Of a stretch of DNA of 64,000 nt, positions 34,040-44,254 are shown piece by piece; the stretch's first letter is position 1, and each line of letters starts with the position of its first letter. Made by a program: the position numbers and the translations under genes. The stretch covers positions 48,670,308 to 48,734,307 of the forward strand of contig OV884056.1 in assembly GCA_930367215.1 (NCBI GenBank), in the 5' to 3' direction. This stretch comes from Pollenia angustigena. Its lineage: Eukaryota > Arthropoda > Insecta > Diptera > Polleniidae. The notes under the pieces are model-generated. The model searched no databases and was not told the DNA's origin. It saw only the letters and a program-made list of their open reading frames with translations.

Positions 34040-35201
34040 ATCTTGTCCCTTTTTAAGGGGTAAAGTAAGTCGTCGATTCGCGCAACTTATAGACGACTTC
34101 GTCATTTTTATGGCGTACATAATCGTCCATCTGAACAAGCCATTCGTCGAACTGTGGATAGATTTCGTACCACATACTCTCTAGAGGATGCAATAACACC
34201 AACACGTCGAAGGAATGTGCGTACTGAAGAGAATATCGCCGCTGTAAACGAAAGTGTGGAAGAAGATCCAAATTTATCGATTCGTCGTCGGTCGCAGGAA
34301 TTGGGGCTCTGTCCGTCCACTACGTGGAAAATTTTGCGCAAAGATCTCGGCCTACACCCGTATAAGATCCAGCTGGTGCAGGAATTGAAGCCACGAGACC
34401 ATTATATGCGTCGTTCTTTCGCCGATTGGGCTCTAGAGCAGTTGGCAACTGACCCGTTGTTTTATCGCAAAATTGTGTTCAGCGATGAGGCGCATTTTTG
34501 GCTTAACGGGTTTGTTAATAAGCAAAATTGCCGCATATGGAGCCAGACCAATCCACAAGAGACCCTACAGACTCCATTACATCCAGAAAAATTCACCGTT
34601 TGGTGCGGTTTTCACGCTGGTGGCATAATCGGACCTTATTTCTTCAAAAATGAGGCCGGAGCTCGCGTTACGGTCAATGAAGATCGTTACCGCACCATGA
34701 TCAATGATTTTTTGTTTGAAAATATGGATGACATTGATCCGGAGGAGATGTGGTTTCAACAGGATGGCGCTACGTGCCATACGGCGAACGCAACCATCGA
34801 CTTATTGAAATCAAAATTTGGCGATAAGTTGATTTCGAGAAATGGACCTGTCAATTGGCCTCCAAGGTCATGCGATTTGACACCTCTCGATTATTTCCTG
34901 TGGGGCTACGTGAAGTCACTGGTTTATGCTGATAAACCAGCAACAATTGACGCCTTGGAGGCCAGCATTGTTCGTGTTATTCGTGACATACGGCCAGCAG
35001 TGCTCGAAAAAGTGGCCCAAAATTGGACGTCCAGAATGCGCTTCGTCAAGAACAGCCGCGGTGCCCATATGCCCGAAATCATTTTCAAATGTTAATGTCA
35101 CGTATTAATCTTTCGAATAAAAAAAAAATTTTGATTACAATTTAATTTTTTGTGTTATTTTTTACAATATCAAGTTCTATCGGGCTTAAAAAAACACCCT
35201 T
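34040..35201 (+). mobile_element. DD41D element A, left end missing
   Basis: The right terminal inverted repeat is visible: complement AAGGGTGTTTTTTTAAGCCC, ending at 35201 and followed by TA. It resembles the ends of element B (AAGGCTGGTTTAAATTTAAG). No matching left end is found before the coding region; CCCTTTTTAAGGGG at 34046-34060 marks the approximate break. A polyadenylation-like AATAAAAAAAAAA lies at 35116. Confidence 0.75.
34064..35095 (+). CDS. DD41D (Rosa-type) Tc1/mariner-superfamily transposase, N-terminus slightly truncated
   Basis: An open frame without stops runs from 34064 to the stop at 35093-35095; the first ATG in frame is at 34154 (313 codons). The first 30 codons, before that ATG, read TYRRLRHFYGVHNRPS, part of the N-terminal helix-turn-helix, so the real start is lost. 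Catalytic residues numbered from the ATG: D111 in VFSDEAHF, D204 in WFQQDGATCH, D246 in CDLTPLDYFLWG. There are 41 residues between the second and third, which defines the DD41D family first described as Rosa in Ceratitis; it is neither DD34D mariner nor DD34E Tc1. All catalytic positions are present and no internal stop exists, so this copy is young relative to the two others here (36770-37169 and 45472-46630). Enzymatic function is unlikely given the missing start. Confidence 0.9.
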   Translation, partial: SKSSIRATYRRLRHFYGVHNRPSEQAIRRTVDRFRTTYSLEDAITPTRRRNVRTEENIAAVNESVEEDPNLSIRRRSQELGLCPSTTWKILRKDLGLHPYKIQLVQELKPRDHYMRRSFADWALEQLATDPLFYRKIVFSDEAHFWLNGFVNKQNCRIWSQTNPQETLQTPLHPEKFTVWCGFHAGGIIGPYFFKNEAGARVTVNEDRYRTMINDFLFENMDDIDPEEMWFQQDGATCHTANATIDLLKSKFGDKLISRNGPVNWPPRSCDLTPLDYFLWGYVKSLVYADKPATIDALEASIVRVIRDIRPAVLEKVAQNWTSRMRFVKNSRGAHMPEIIFKC

Positions 35202-35280
35202 TACTAGGACGTTTATAGTTATGCTGACCGGCAGGGTCTTCTATGCTAGAAGGGTCTTCATTGAGTATAAACAAAGAACT

Positions 35281-35299
35281 CCCCCCCCCCCCCCCCCAC
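35281..35299. repeat. Poly(C) tract
   Basis: About 17-19 consecutive C in otherwise AT-rich DNA; length may be uncertain in an assembly. Confidence 0.9.
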
Positions 35300-35880
35300 T
35301 TTCCATTAGCGTCTATTGGAGCAGCTAATAGACAGCGGCTAACTGTCTGCGTCTGTCTCCGGTAGAGCAGCAGTATTCCTTTCGCCTGGCTGTTTAAATA
35401 CTTCAGTTAATTTAAAAAATTACAAACATTTTGATACAATTTACAAAGATATAAAAATAAAAATCAGTGTTACCACCAGCAAAATTCAAAATTACACTTG
35501 AGATGAAGCAAAATTACCCGATTTAAATGAAATTACACCTAATATAAAATTTAAGTTTTATAAAATAAAAAGATATTTACAAAGAAGCAAAAACACAACA
35601 AACTCATTAAAACAAGATCAATATTAGTCAAGCTGTTAATTTTATTTAAATTAACAAAAATAACATTAAAGACTTAAAAAAAAATTGATAAAACATAAAA
35701 TAAAACTGCTAAAATAATGAGTTTAACTTCCACATTTGGTTGATGTATGTATCTTGGGAAGGATTAAAATGTTCCTTGTCATTGCTTTATAATGGATGCT
35801 TTCTAGCCCCATAGAGCTTACGAAAGGTTAGCTGTCAAACGAACTGCCATACTGTTTTCACTTTTTGAACAGGCACATCA

Positions 35881-36738
35881 TCTGGAGGCTTATTCTGAAT
35901 TGCGATGCGAAAATCAATGCGATGCGCAAATTAAATGCGATGCGAAAGAAAATTGGTATTCTGTTAGACTTTCGCAATCGCATTCGCAATTTATTTCAAA
36001 TTGTGGCAACGCTGCTCAAATATACGTCAGTGTCAATAAACATCAAATTAAAAATAAATAAATTGTTTTTGTTTCGCTGTGAAAATTGTTTAAATAATTT
36101 ATTTAGGACATTCTGTATTAAAAAAAAAAATAATAAAAATGGATTTTGTGGCACTGTGGTTCGACGACGAAGAAAATGAAAATGTTTTGTGTGTACTTTA
36201 AAATCGGCCCAATCCTATTAAAATTTAAGTTAAAGTCAAATATTTTTGAACTGGTTTATATATTTCATACTTTTTAAATCCTGCAGCTTCTCTAATAGGT
36301 GGTGCATTGATATTTAGTTCTTCAGTTAACGTTTGCCACAAAGTATTTGCCGACTGATGTACATTTGATGTTTTTTTAAATGACCTCTTGACAATTGGCT
36401 GTGCTTATTTATATATTCTATCATTATTTCAAATTGACGCGGCTTGGTGGTTTTATTGCTTCCTGAATTAAATAATAAATATATGATGAATAAATCAATA
36501 AAATATTATCTTTCACTAACATGTTTGTACTTTGCGAATGCTAATTTGTTGTCGAATAAATTTTGCGAATTCGACATTTGTTTTTGCAATGTAGAATACC
36601 GACTTGTCACCTTTTCGCATTTGAAATGCGATTAAAAAAAAAACTGCGAATATCGCAATACAGAATACTAATTGTTCGCATTTATGCATTTTCGCATCGC
36701 ATTGATTTTCGCATCGCAATTCAGAATAAGCCTCCAGA
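35881..36738 (-). mobile_element. PIF/Harbinger-type element with long GCGATGCGAA-iterated inverted ends
   Basis: Inverted ends of at least 45 bp: TCTGGAGGCTTATTCTGAAT then TGCGATGCGAAAATCAATGC on both sides. A second inner pair starts GTATTCTG (35958; complement near 36592), suggesting a nested or duplicated terminus. The minus strand encodes a Myb/SANT-like relic (36205-36400). The TSD is not clear. Superfamily is inferred from the relic. Confidence 0.72.
36205..36400 (-). pseudogene. Harbinger Myb/SANT-like accessory protein, fragment
   Basis: A minus-strand frame reads SNVHQSANTLWQTLTEELN then INAPPIREAAGFKKYEIYK. In PIF/Harbinger elements a separate Myb/SANT-like DNA-binding protein, required for nuclear import and end recognition of the transposase, has the pattern LW..L..ELN..GPP.R....WKK.W; the match here is LWQTLTEELN...APPIREAAGFKK. 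The frame is short (about 60 codons) and the transposase gene is absent. Recognition is by motif only; the MADF family is an alternative but lacks the PP.R element. Confidence 0.65.
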
Positions 36739-36769
36739 GGAATAAATAGATTCATGCTTGAACAACGCC

Positions 36770-37169
36770 ACCAAATTTTCCAAATATACTTTGAAAATCA
36801 GCCATCGATTTTCGCAACTTAAGGGTGACTTCATGATTTAAATAGCGCAACTTTTTTCACAAATGAAGGCGATGTGTTGATTTAGAGAAAATAAACTGTT
36901 CATTTGACTTCAAGGCCGTGCGATGTGACACTTATTGATTGTTTTCCGTAGGGCTGTGAAGTCATTAGCTAATGCGGATAAGCCAGCAGCAATCGGTGTC
37001 TTGGAGGTCAACATTGTTCATTTTATTCGAAAAAGAGAAACAAAATTGGACGTCTGCAATGCGTTTCGTCAGGGACAGGCGCGGTGTTCTATTTGTTTTA
37101 AATCAGTTTCAAATGGTAATACCGTGTATCAATCTGCATTTTAAATTTCATGGTCTTAAAAATACCCTT
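36770..37169 (+). pseudogene. DD41D element C, 3' fragment of a transposase
   Basis: Corresponds to the last third of the 34-kb transposase: GCGATGTGTTGATTTAGAGA aligns with the region just before the third catalytic D. One frame reads AVKSLANADKPAAIGVLEVN, another NWTSAMRFVRDRRG. Frameshifts separate them. The right terminus (complement AAGGGTATTTTTAAGACCAT) ends at 37169 followed by TA. Strongly decayed compared with element A. Confidence 0.8.
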
Positions 37170-37765
37170 TATACCTTATTTAGTAAACAAAATGCCTGCA
37201 GAGTTTTATACAACTGTCCCTTTCGTAATTCAGTTTTACAACTGTAAAGGGCGTTAAATATTCTTTAAACTAAAACATTAAAAAGTAGCAAGATAAAAAT
37301 TAAATTAATTATATGTTGCAATATTGGAAACATATCTTCCCCCAGGCAAGTTTTTAGTTAGAATAACTTTTTTCAATAAACTTCAGATTCTAAATCACTA
37401 TGATAGGCATCTTTATCCAAATCTAAGGATCCATCTTGCGACCTTCATTACCAAACATTTGAAAATATATGTATGTTTATTGATTGAAGTCGCTTCTTAA
37501 AAAGAAACCTAGACTTTGGTTCATTTCTTAGCAACAATATTTAAAAAGAAATAAATGTCATCACTGAAATCGAATCTTGATTTTATTAATGCATCTGAAG
37601 TAATAATTTCAAATTACACCTGAATTACACCTAAGAGAAATTACCCACGCTCTACCCACGACCGTAAAAATTATACCAAATTCGGGTAATTACCCACAAA
37701 GTGGCAACACTGATAAAAATACAAGAAATACACAAATCGCACTTAATCAACAAGAGGGTATTAAC

Positions 37766-39185
37766 TACGGATGCCAAACGAGAAATCCCGAAATTCCGGG
37801 ATTTTTAATATATAAACTTTTGTGTACAAAAATGTTCGTTTTTATTGAATTTTTATACTCTATACAAAAAAAAAATTATATTTCAGTTGTATTTTTTTTT
37901 TATAATTCTTATTTTTCTTTTTTAAAAATATATGTTTTATATAGTATATAATACCTTTTGAAAATTCATAAGTAAATGAAAAAACTGTTGTTTATCCCTT
38001 TCCGACCAAAGCAATTTCAAATTTGGCAGATTTGAATGAAATTTTCAGTATATGATAATTAGCACTAAGATAACGTTAAAATGAACTTTTATAGTACATA
38101 CAAAGCCCATGTCCTTAGAAACAGGACATGCACATATGTGTACCTTGGGATTTCACTTGGACAAAATATAAGCATTTTTTGGCAAAAGTGTAGTTTACAG
38201 GGAACACGAAATAAAATTGGAACACCTCTGGAAATAAAATACAAACACAAAATTAAAATTTTAGGGGGCTGAGGCCCGTGGGCCCCCTGAATCCCAAAAA
38301 CGGCCCCGCCCACTTAGTGTTATGTATAGGTACTTGAATTAAAGGTAATTTTACAAGAAAAAAACATTTCGAGTGGGCGGGACTTTTGGAGCCCTCTTGG
38401 GCAAAAAAAAAAGTGCCCCTTCCAGTTATATCTATATTAGAGTACTTAAATTAGAGGTAATTTGCTCACGATTGTAAATATTTGGATTTAATTTGGTTTT
38501 GTTTTAATGTTTTTTGGACTATTTTTCAAAAAGTTTTCTTTCTTTTTGTTTGCGAAAATGACTTGTTAGTTTAGGCGCAAACGATTTGTTTTTATTGGGC
38601 CAGTTCCATGCACCTTCATTTCCGCCAATCGCCTCAAAAGTAAAAGGCTGGTAAAATACCGAACAAATAATACAAAGGATTTATTCGGCAAAGTCCTCAC
38701 CAAACGCTTGCACCTAATCACAGTTTTCTTACGCAAAATTGAGGTAGTAGAAACCCATATTACACACATGTGTAGGTACACATTAGCTCGCAAAAAACAC
38801 AAAAAACTCATTGTGTATTTAAAAATATTTGCACATTATTTAAATGTATGATGCTTTAGTTACAAAATAATAACAAAATCTTCATATATTTGGCGTAATA
38901 TAAGCAAAATAATGATAATTACATATCTTGTCTTCCGCACTGCGAAACATGATCATCTTTTTTGCACGCGTCCACACAAATACTAAAATAAACCTCGCAA
39001 AAAATTAAAAGACAACGATTAAGAGACTAACAGAAGTTAGAAAAGTTAGATATTTATATATAAACTTCTCTCTTCAAAAAACGTAAGATTTTTCTACACG
39101 TTTGTGTAGCTAGGGCCGGAAAGGGTTATTTAAAAAAATTCCGAATCCCGGAATTTTCTTATATCAATCCCTATTGGCATCCCTA
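37766..39185. mobile_element. hAT-like element with TASGGATGCCAA ends
   Basis: Left end TACGGATGCCAAACGAGAAA, right complement TAGGGATGCCAATAGGGATT; next to both lies the phrase ATTCCGGGATT. Flanking 8-mers GTATTAAC (37758-37765) and GTATAAGC (39186-39193) agree at 6 of 8 positions, consistent with an aged 8-bp TSD. The interior is unremarkable apart from a GC island at 38255-38305. The small frames inside have no recognised domain. Confidence 0.62.
38255..38420. other. GC-rich island with hairpin
   Basis: AGGGGGCTGAGGCCCGTGGG continues into CCCCCT, a strong stem-loop, followed by GGCCCCGCCCAC and, 100 bases on, its partial mirror GTGGGCGGGAC. No coding seen. Confidence 0.5.
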
Positions 39186-40116
39186 GTATAAGCTCAAAAT
39201 TTAAAAATGTTCAGGCATATGAAAAATAATTTTTGAACCAACCCTTTCATTACCCAAAAATTAGACAAAATAGCATGATATTTTCACAGCTGGTAGATTT
39301 GAATTTGAAAAAATAAAAGTTTTGAATTGTTAAAAAAGTTAGTTTGTATTTTACTTAAGCATTTCGTACAATGTGCACAGATATTTCGTGTTGCGAAATT
39401 ATAAACGATTTCGTACAATGTTCGACAGGTTTCTTTGGATATGTTTTGATTGTAGGTATAAAAGCGTAAGACTTTCTGATTTTCGGCCCGTGATTTTACA
39501 AGAATTTAAACTCAAACAAATTATTATACTGACGTCAGCAGCCGTATTCTGTAATTCGCTGAGCTTAAGCAAAAATGCCTTAGAGAAAACAAAATTTAAA
39601 AATCTTAGCGATGACATTAAAATCTAAAATTGTGGCGAATTTGATTTTTAGGGTTGCAGCAGGGCTGCCAGGTACCTTGTTCTTTGTCCCAAAAAAAAAA
39701 AAAAAATCCCCAAATTAAAAAACAAAACCAAAAAAAGTAAATATTTTTGTTTCTTTTTTTTTTTGTTTTTGTTTCTGACCTAATTAAAAATGTTTGTAAA
39801 AAATAATAAGAAATCCCCAAATAAAAATTTTTAATAAAAAAAATTTTTATTTTGTTTTTAGCAACTGGTTACGGCATGTTTTTATAATCCTTTTAATGCG
39901 ATTCCAGCGTGGAATTACAAGCAGAATAATATTCTGCTTTTGAAGACGAATGAGACAATTTATAAGAATTTAGAGCTTGTTCAATCGGTTTTAGACATCC
40001 TTTAAATCAACAATAAAAATACATATATCCGTCATTTATTTAGTACTTCGATGCATCATAAGTACTTACCGATAGCGCAGCCTTCTTTTTCCCAAATTTT
40101 ATTATATTGTCTTTCC

Positions 40117-41297
40117 GGCTCCACGAAAAGCCCCCCAATGAAATAACGCCCAGGAAATAGCCCCCAATGAAATAATCCCCAAAAAATAGGAAATAACACC
40201 CAAAAGCAGTGAATGAAATAACATCGAAAAATAAATGAAATAAAACCCAAAACGAAAACGAAACAACCCCCAATATTTTGATGTTATTTCATATGAAATA
40301 ACACCCAATGATGAAAATGAAATAACCCCCAATGAAATTAACCCCATCAGCAACAAAAATGAAATTATGCCCAAAATTCATAAAAGAGTCAGTTTCACCA
40401 AGGATTTCATGAAGTCAATATGGACTAACAGCAAAGTCGCAAAATTATTGAAATGAATCGTGTGGAGGCCCGCAGGCGTCTTCTTAATAATAAGGATATA
40501 TTCGTTTCAAAAATATTGCTGCAGTTATTTTACCCGCCCGTAGATCCTTGTAGCCCCTGCTCTATTTTTGCAGTTCGGAAGACAATTTGCCTTCTACGTT
40601 TGGCCTTTACACGGGGGGGGGGGGGGAGGGCTGGTTTTTTGCTTTATTGCTCAATTGACTGGGAGATAAAGCCGTTATGGTCTTATCGCCCAATCAGTGA
40701 GAGGTAAGGTCATATTTAAAATTTTGCGAAATGAGAGATATAGCCATATTTTTTTCACAAATGAGAGACAAAGCCATACTTTTCCAGAATAGTGTTACGC
40801 ATGGTGTCAACATTCTGTAAAAGGGAAAATCCTTAGTTATCATTGAAAAACATTTTTTTATTCTTGTGACGCACGCAGGAAAACTTCATTCAGCGAAGCC
40901 ACCTGCCGCGTCCTACTGGAGGAAAAAATCCCTAAGCACGGCCGCAGGCCGTCACGCAGAAAAACTTTAGTATGCGAAGCCAGATTTCAATACTTAACTT
41001 TAGTGTTAAAAATGAAATAACCTCCGAATTAAAAATGAAATAACACCCAAATTAAACACGATATGAAACAAGCCCCGAATTTTAAAAATTTGTTGGGTGT
41101 TATTTCATTGGAGATTATTTCATAATTTGAAAACCCCAAATGAAGAATGAAATAATTCCCAAAAAAAATTAAAAGCGGCCCAAAAAATTGGGAGTTTTTT
41201 CATATGAAATAACACCCAAAAATGTATGAAAAAAAAATTGGGGAATATTTCATTTCTCGTTTGGGCGTTATTTAATTGGGGGGCTTTTCGTGGAGCC
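40117..41297. mobile_element. Composite cassette element, locus 4, with TIRs and perfect 8-bp TSD
   Basis: Ends GGCTCCACGAAAAGCCCCCC on the left and the same sequence complemented on the right, continuing AATGAAATAACGCCCA; exact 8-bp duplication GTCTTTCC (40109-40116, 41298-41305). The arms (40117-40390, 40995-41290) are mirrored iterations of TGAAATAACCCCCAAT. The core holds the hairpin cassette (40880-40990: CAGCGAAGCCACC..., ACGGCCGCAGGCCGT) and a stretch resembling the 6692-7073 element (GAGATAAAGCCGTTATGG, 40662). This locus shows that the cassette family really is a class II element. An 8-bp TSD fits hAT or P types. No transposase. Confidence 0.85.
40614..40628. repeat. Poly(G) tract
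   Basis: A run of about 12 G inside the cassette element, next to GAGGGCTGG. Confidence 0.9.
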
Positions 41298-41937
41298 GTC
41301 TTTCCTACTTACTTATTTTTAGAGAAGACATCTTTGCTTGAATATTGTCTTTAAAAAAATCAATATTTTTAGGTATTTTCAGCGGTTTTAGACTATTTTT
41401 TTAAATTCTTCTTTTTTAAAACGGGGGGTGGTTTCCACATGCAAGTGGAAGTTCGAAAAACTCAATACACTCACACTTTTTCACTAACATTTACACAATT
41501 TTTGTACTTTCATTTCGTTGATATTACGTATACACTACTTGCAAGTAATTACTTGCATGTGAAAACGTAGGGTCACTCAAGAATAATAACATAAGTAAGT
41601 TTATTCAGTTCCTTTTGCTCATAAAAAATGGTCGTCTTAATTAGGACCCTTTACGCCGTATTAATTGTTGATAAGAGCAAGATACAAGTTTTCATATTTT
41701 TTTTTTTTTTTGATATTTAATAAACGAAACAAAGAATAATATGCGTAAATAATTAAAAAGGGAAAATATTTTAAAAATACGTAAAATCCACAAAAAAACC
41801 CGAATAACTTTCTTTGTCCTTTTGAGGATAAGACCCCAAGCTTGGCAGCCCTGGGTTACAAAATTGCATTTGTAGCCAAAAATCGCTAAATCAACCTTTT
41901 ATCGATAGCTTTAGCGAATAACAGAATACGGTAGCAG

Positions 41938-42810
41938 GTTTTATAAAAATTGTTTATGAGTTTATAGAACGCATGTAAAGCACACTCCTGAAGTATTCGA
42001 GCTCTCGATGGAGGGTATGCAGGTTCGGCACAACCGAATGAAGCGCTTTTACGGGTGTTTTATATTATTTAATTGCTATTGTAAAAGCATTTATTTTAGT
42101 TCTATCTTAAGTCTGATTTATTTCTTACACTTTTCTGTCTTCCCCTGTGCTTATTATGTTACCGAGAAACATATTGGCAGATTTTCTTAATACAAAACTC
42201 TTGATTTATCATTTCTTTTACTCAAAAGCTTAACTACTTATATGAATATTTTCATACACATACTTTTTTAATATTTTAAAGCTTTTCCTATCATATTTTT
42301 AGTGTTCTTAGTAACAACGCACGTTCCTCAAAATTTTTTTAATAAAGAGCAATTTTCCTGTCATCTGCTTACACTCTTGTTTAACATTGACAAAAAATTA
42401 CTTTTTTTAAACATAAAAGGATTTGTTGGCATTAGTTTTTCAAGTACCTTTTTAGTACTTTTTGTTGCTGTTTTTTTTTTTTAAATATTTGTTGTACTAA
42501 ACTTTTTGCTTGTAATATATTTTTTATTCAAACACTTGACGTATGCGTAATATTAAATTTTATCGCGCTACAATTTTTAATACTTATGCGTTGGAGTTGA
42601 CAATCAAATGTAATTTACAAATTGTTATGATGATGTGATACTTTTTGAAAATTTTAATATGTTTCCTAATTAAAAAAAAAGAATACTCTTTAAAAAAAAA
42701 AATTGATTAAAAAAGGTTCCGTAGAAACACTATTGCATCGTATGAACGTAGTAGCGTACGACATAGAAAGGATGTCAAACGTAAAAGCGTATCAGCGTGT
42801 TGAATATTAG
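41938..42810. other. AT-rich stretch without recognised feature
   Basis: No recognised coding or repeat structure; frames here are T/F-rich and short. Confidence 0.45.
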
Positions 42811-43199
42811 CAAAAGAGCAGTGTTGCCAAAACTTGGTGACCAAAAATGGCAAAATTTACGGAAAAAATTTGCTAAAAAATGGCTAAAAAATGCCTAAAG
42901 ATTTTTAAAAAAAAAACACATTAAAATTCAATAACAAAAAATAATAAAATTATTTAAGGTTGTTTACGATGAAAATGTGAGTTAAGATTAATTTGTTAAA
43001 TAAGAATAAACGTAAATTAATATTAAAATAAATTAATATTATAGAATTAAATCATAGAAAAATTCGATGTCGTTATTGTTCATCTCATAGGAATCACTCA
43101 TTAGTTTCAAATAATCATAGGTTTTAAATAATTTTAAGGTAAAACATAATCACGACAACATTTACCCAACCTTTTGAGTCCAGATCTACAATAAAAAAA

Positions 43200-43490
43200 C
43201 AAGTAAGAAAGTAAAGTCGGTTAAACCCGACTTTATGATACCCTACACCACATTAGAACCTTTGTACCAAATTTCATCAAATAATCTCTAAATTGCGACC
43301 TGTACTTTGCGCACAAGGTTTACATGGACAGCCAGCTAGCCGGACAAACATCGTTAATTCAACTCAGAAAGTGATTCCAAGTCAATCGGTATACGTAAAG
43401 GTGGGCTAAGGACCAATATTTTAAAGTGTTACAGACTTCAGCACAAACGCATAGTAGCATCTCCACTATTGTGGTGGTGGTATAAATATT
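43200..43490 (+). repeat. Interspersed repeat Y, inside hAT copy B
   Basis: Starts AGTAAGAAAGTAAAGTCGG and ends ACTATTGTGGTGGTGGTATA. Shares GCGACCTGTACTTTGCGCAC with the Y segments elsewhere. Confidence 0.7.
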
Positions 43491-43527
43491 GTATTGTTCT
43501 GGTAAAAATATTTACCTAATTGATAAA

Positions 43528-43640
43528 ACTCGAATTAACGGTTGCTTAATGTAACCTATTTCTCAAATTACTTTTAACGATGTTTACTTGGCTAAACACC
43601 CTCTCTACTTCAGCATTACACCTTGGAAGTGAGCCCAACT
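43528..43640 (-). pseudogene. hAT transposase C-terminal relic (copy B)
   Basis: Complement of the copy A relic. Reading on the minus strand, NAEVERVFSQVNIVKSNLR is preserved, while the bases corresponding to LPW are mutated. It ends at the same stop. The plus-strand 72-codon frame over this region is antisense. Confidence 0.78.
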
Positions 43641-44254
43641 TTATAGTCTATTCTGAAATTTCTAAAACAATTGTTACCGCCTGCATCCCTTTATTGGAGT
43701 ACTTGCAACCAGAAACAGCGATGTTTGTGTTGATCCATTTTATAAATTTAATAGTGGAATACTGTTCCTTAGTTTTGAAAGATGTTTCAGCGTCATAGTT
43801 TATAGCGATTTTCAAAATTTTTAAAAGTTGTGATTTAAATTTAAGGCGTTTTAATTGCTCAAAATGTTTATTTTACTTTTATAATTTTTATAATAAAATA
43901 AAAATTATTCTTTTAAAAGAAAAACGGCAAAAAAATTTATGGCTAAACAAGTCGAAAAATGGCTAAAAAAAATGGCTAATGGCTAAATTCATTTTTTAAT
44001 GGCTAAACAGGGTGAAAAATAGCTAAATCTAGCCACTAAATGGCTAAATTGGCAACACTGCAAAAGAGTAACAAATGCAGTGCTGTATATTTTGTTGGTG
44101 GAGAGTAAAACTATACTATACCCTATTTTTGCTTATGTTACGATGTAACCCCATTTGCACAAGATTGCAAATTGCGCTATTGTTTTTTTTTAATACTTGA
44201 AGTCAATCTACCGAATTTTGTTTATTCAAATGGGACCAAATATAAATTGTTTAA

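Larger units (their letters stand above)
35465..37712. mobile_element. hAT-like element with CAGTGTTRCCAC ends and perfect 8-bp TSD, hosting nested elements
   Basis: Left end CAGTGTTACCACCAGCAAAA, right complement CAGTGTTGCCACTTTGTGGG. Exact 8-bp duplication ATAAAAAT (35457-35464 and 37713-37720). Both inner flanks are rich in AATTACACCT/AATTACCC units (35489-35545, 37612-37695). No transposase coding of its own is recognised. A Harbinger-type element (35881-36738) and a DD41D fragment (about 36770-37169) lie inside, so this element is the oldest of the three. Confidence 0.82.
39660..41853. mobile_element. hAT-like element nested in the MITE, itself split by the cassette element
   Basis: Left end CAGGGCTGCCAGGTACCTTG, right complement CAGGGCTGCCAAGCTTGGGG, each soon followed by a CTTTGTCC-like block. 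Flanking 8-mers GGTTGCAG (39652-39659) and GGTTACAA (41854-41861) match at 6 of 8, the differences being transitions. Without the cassette element its own body is about 1.0 kb. No transposase recognised. Confidence 0.68.
39542..41932. mobile_element. Outer MITE with CCGTATTCTGTWATTCGCT ends, split by a nested hAT-like element
   Basis: Left CCGTATTCTGTAATTCGCTG, right complement CCGTATTCTGTTATTCGCTA. AGCAG occurs on both outer sides (39537-39541 and 41933-41937). Removing the inner insertion (39660-41853) leaves a MITE of only about 190 bp. The end motif resembles the inner pair of the Harbinger-type element at 35881. Confidence 0.65.
42819..44060 (-). mobile_element. hAT element copy B, perfect 8-bp TSD
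   Basis: Ends CAGTGTTGCCAAAACTTGGT and complement CAGTGTTGCCAATTTAGCCA; exact duplication CAAAAGAG (42811-42818, 44061-44068). Mirrored ATGGCTAAA repeats at both ends. Collinear with copy A (14099-15300) in reverse, including the transposase relic (about 43528-43640, minus strand) and repeat Y (43200-43490). Sizes 1242 versus 1202 bp. Confidence 0.92.

Noticed and set aside
38245..38313. GC island as promoter or CpG feature
   Set aside because: Flies lack CpG islands of this kind; it is a short hairpin within a hAT-like element with no gene next to it.
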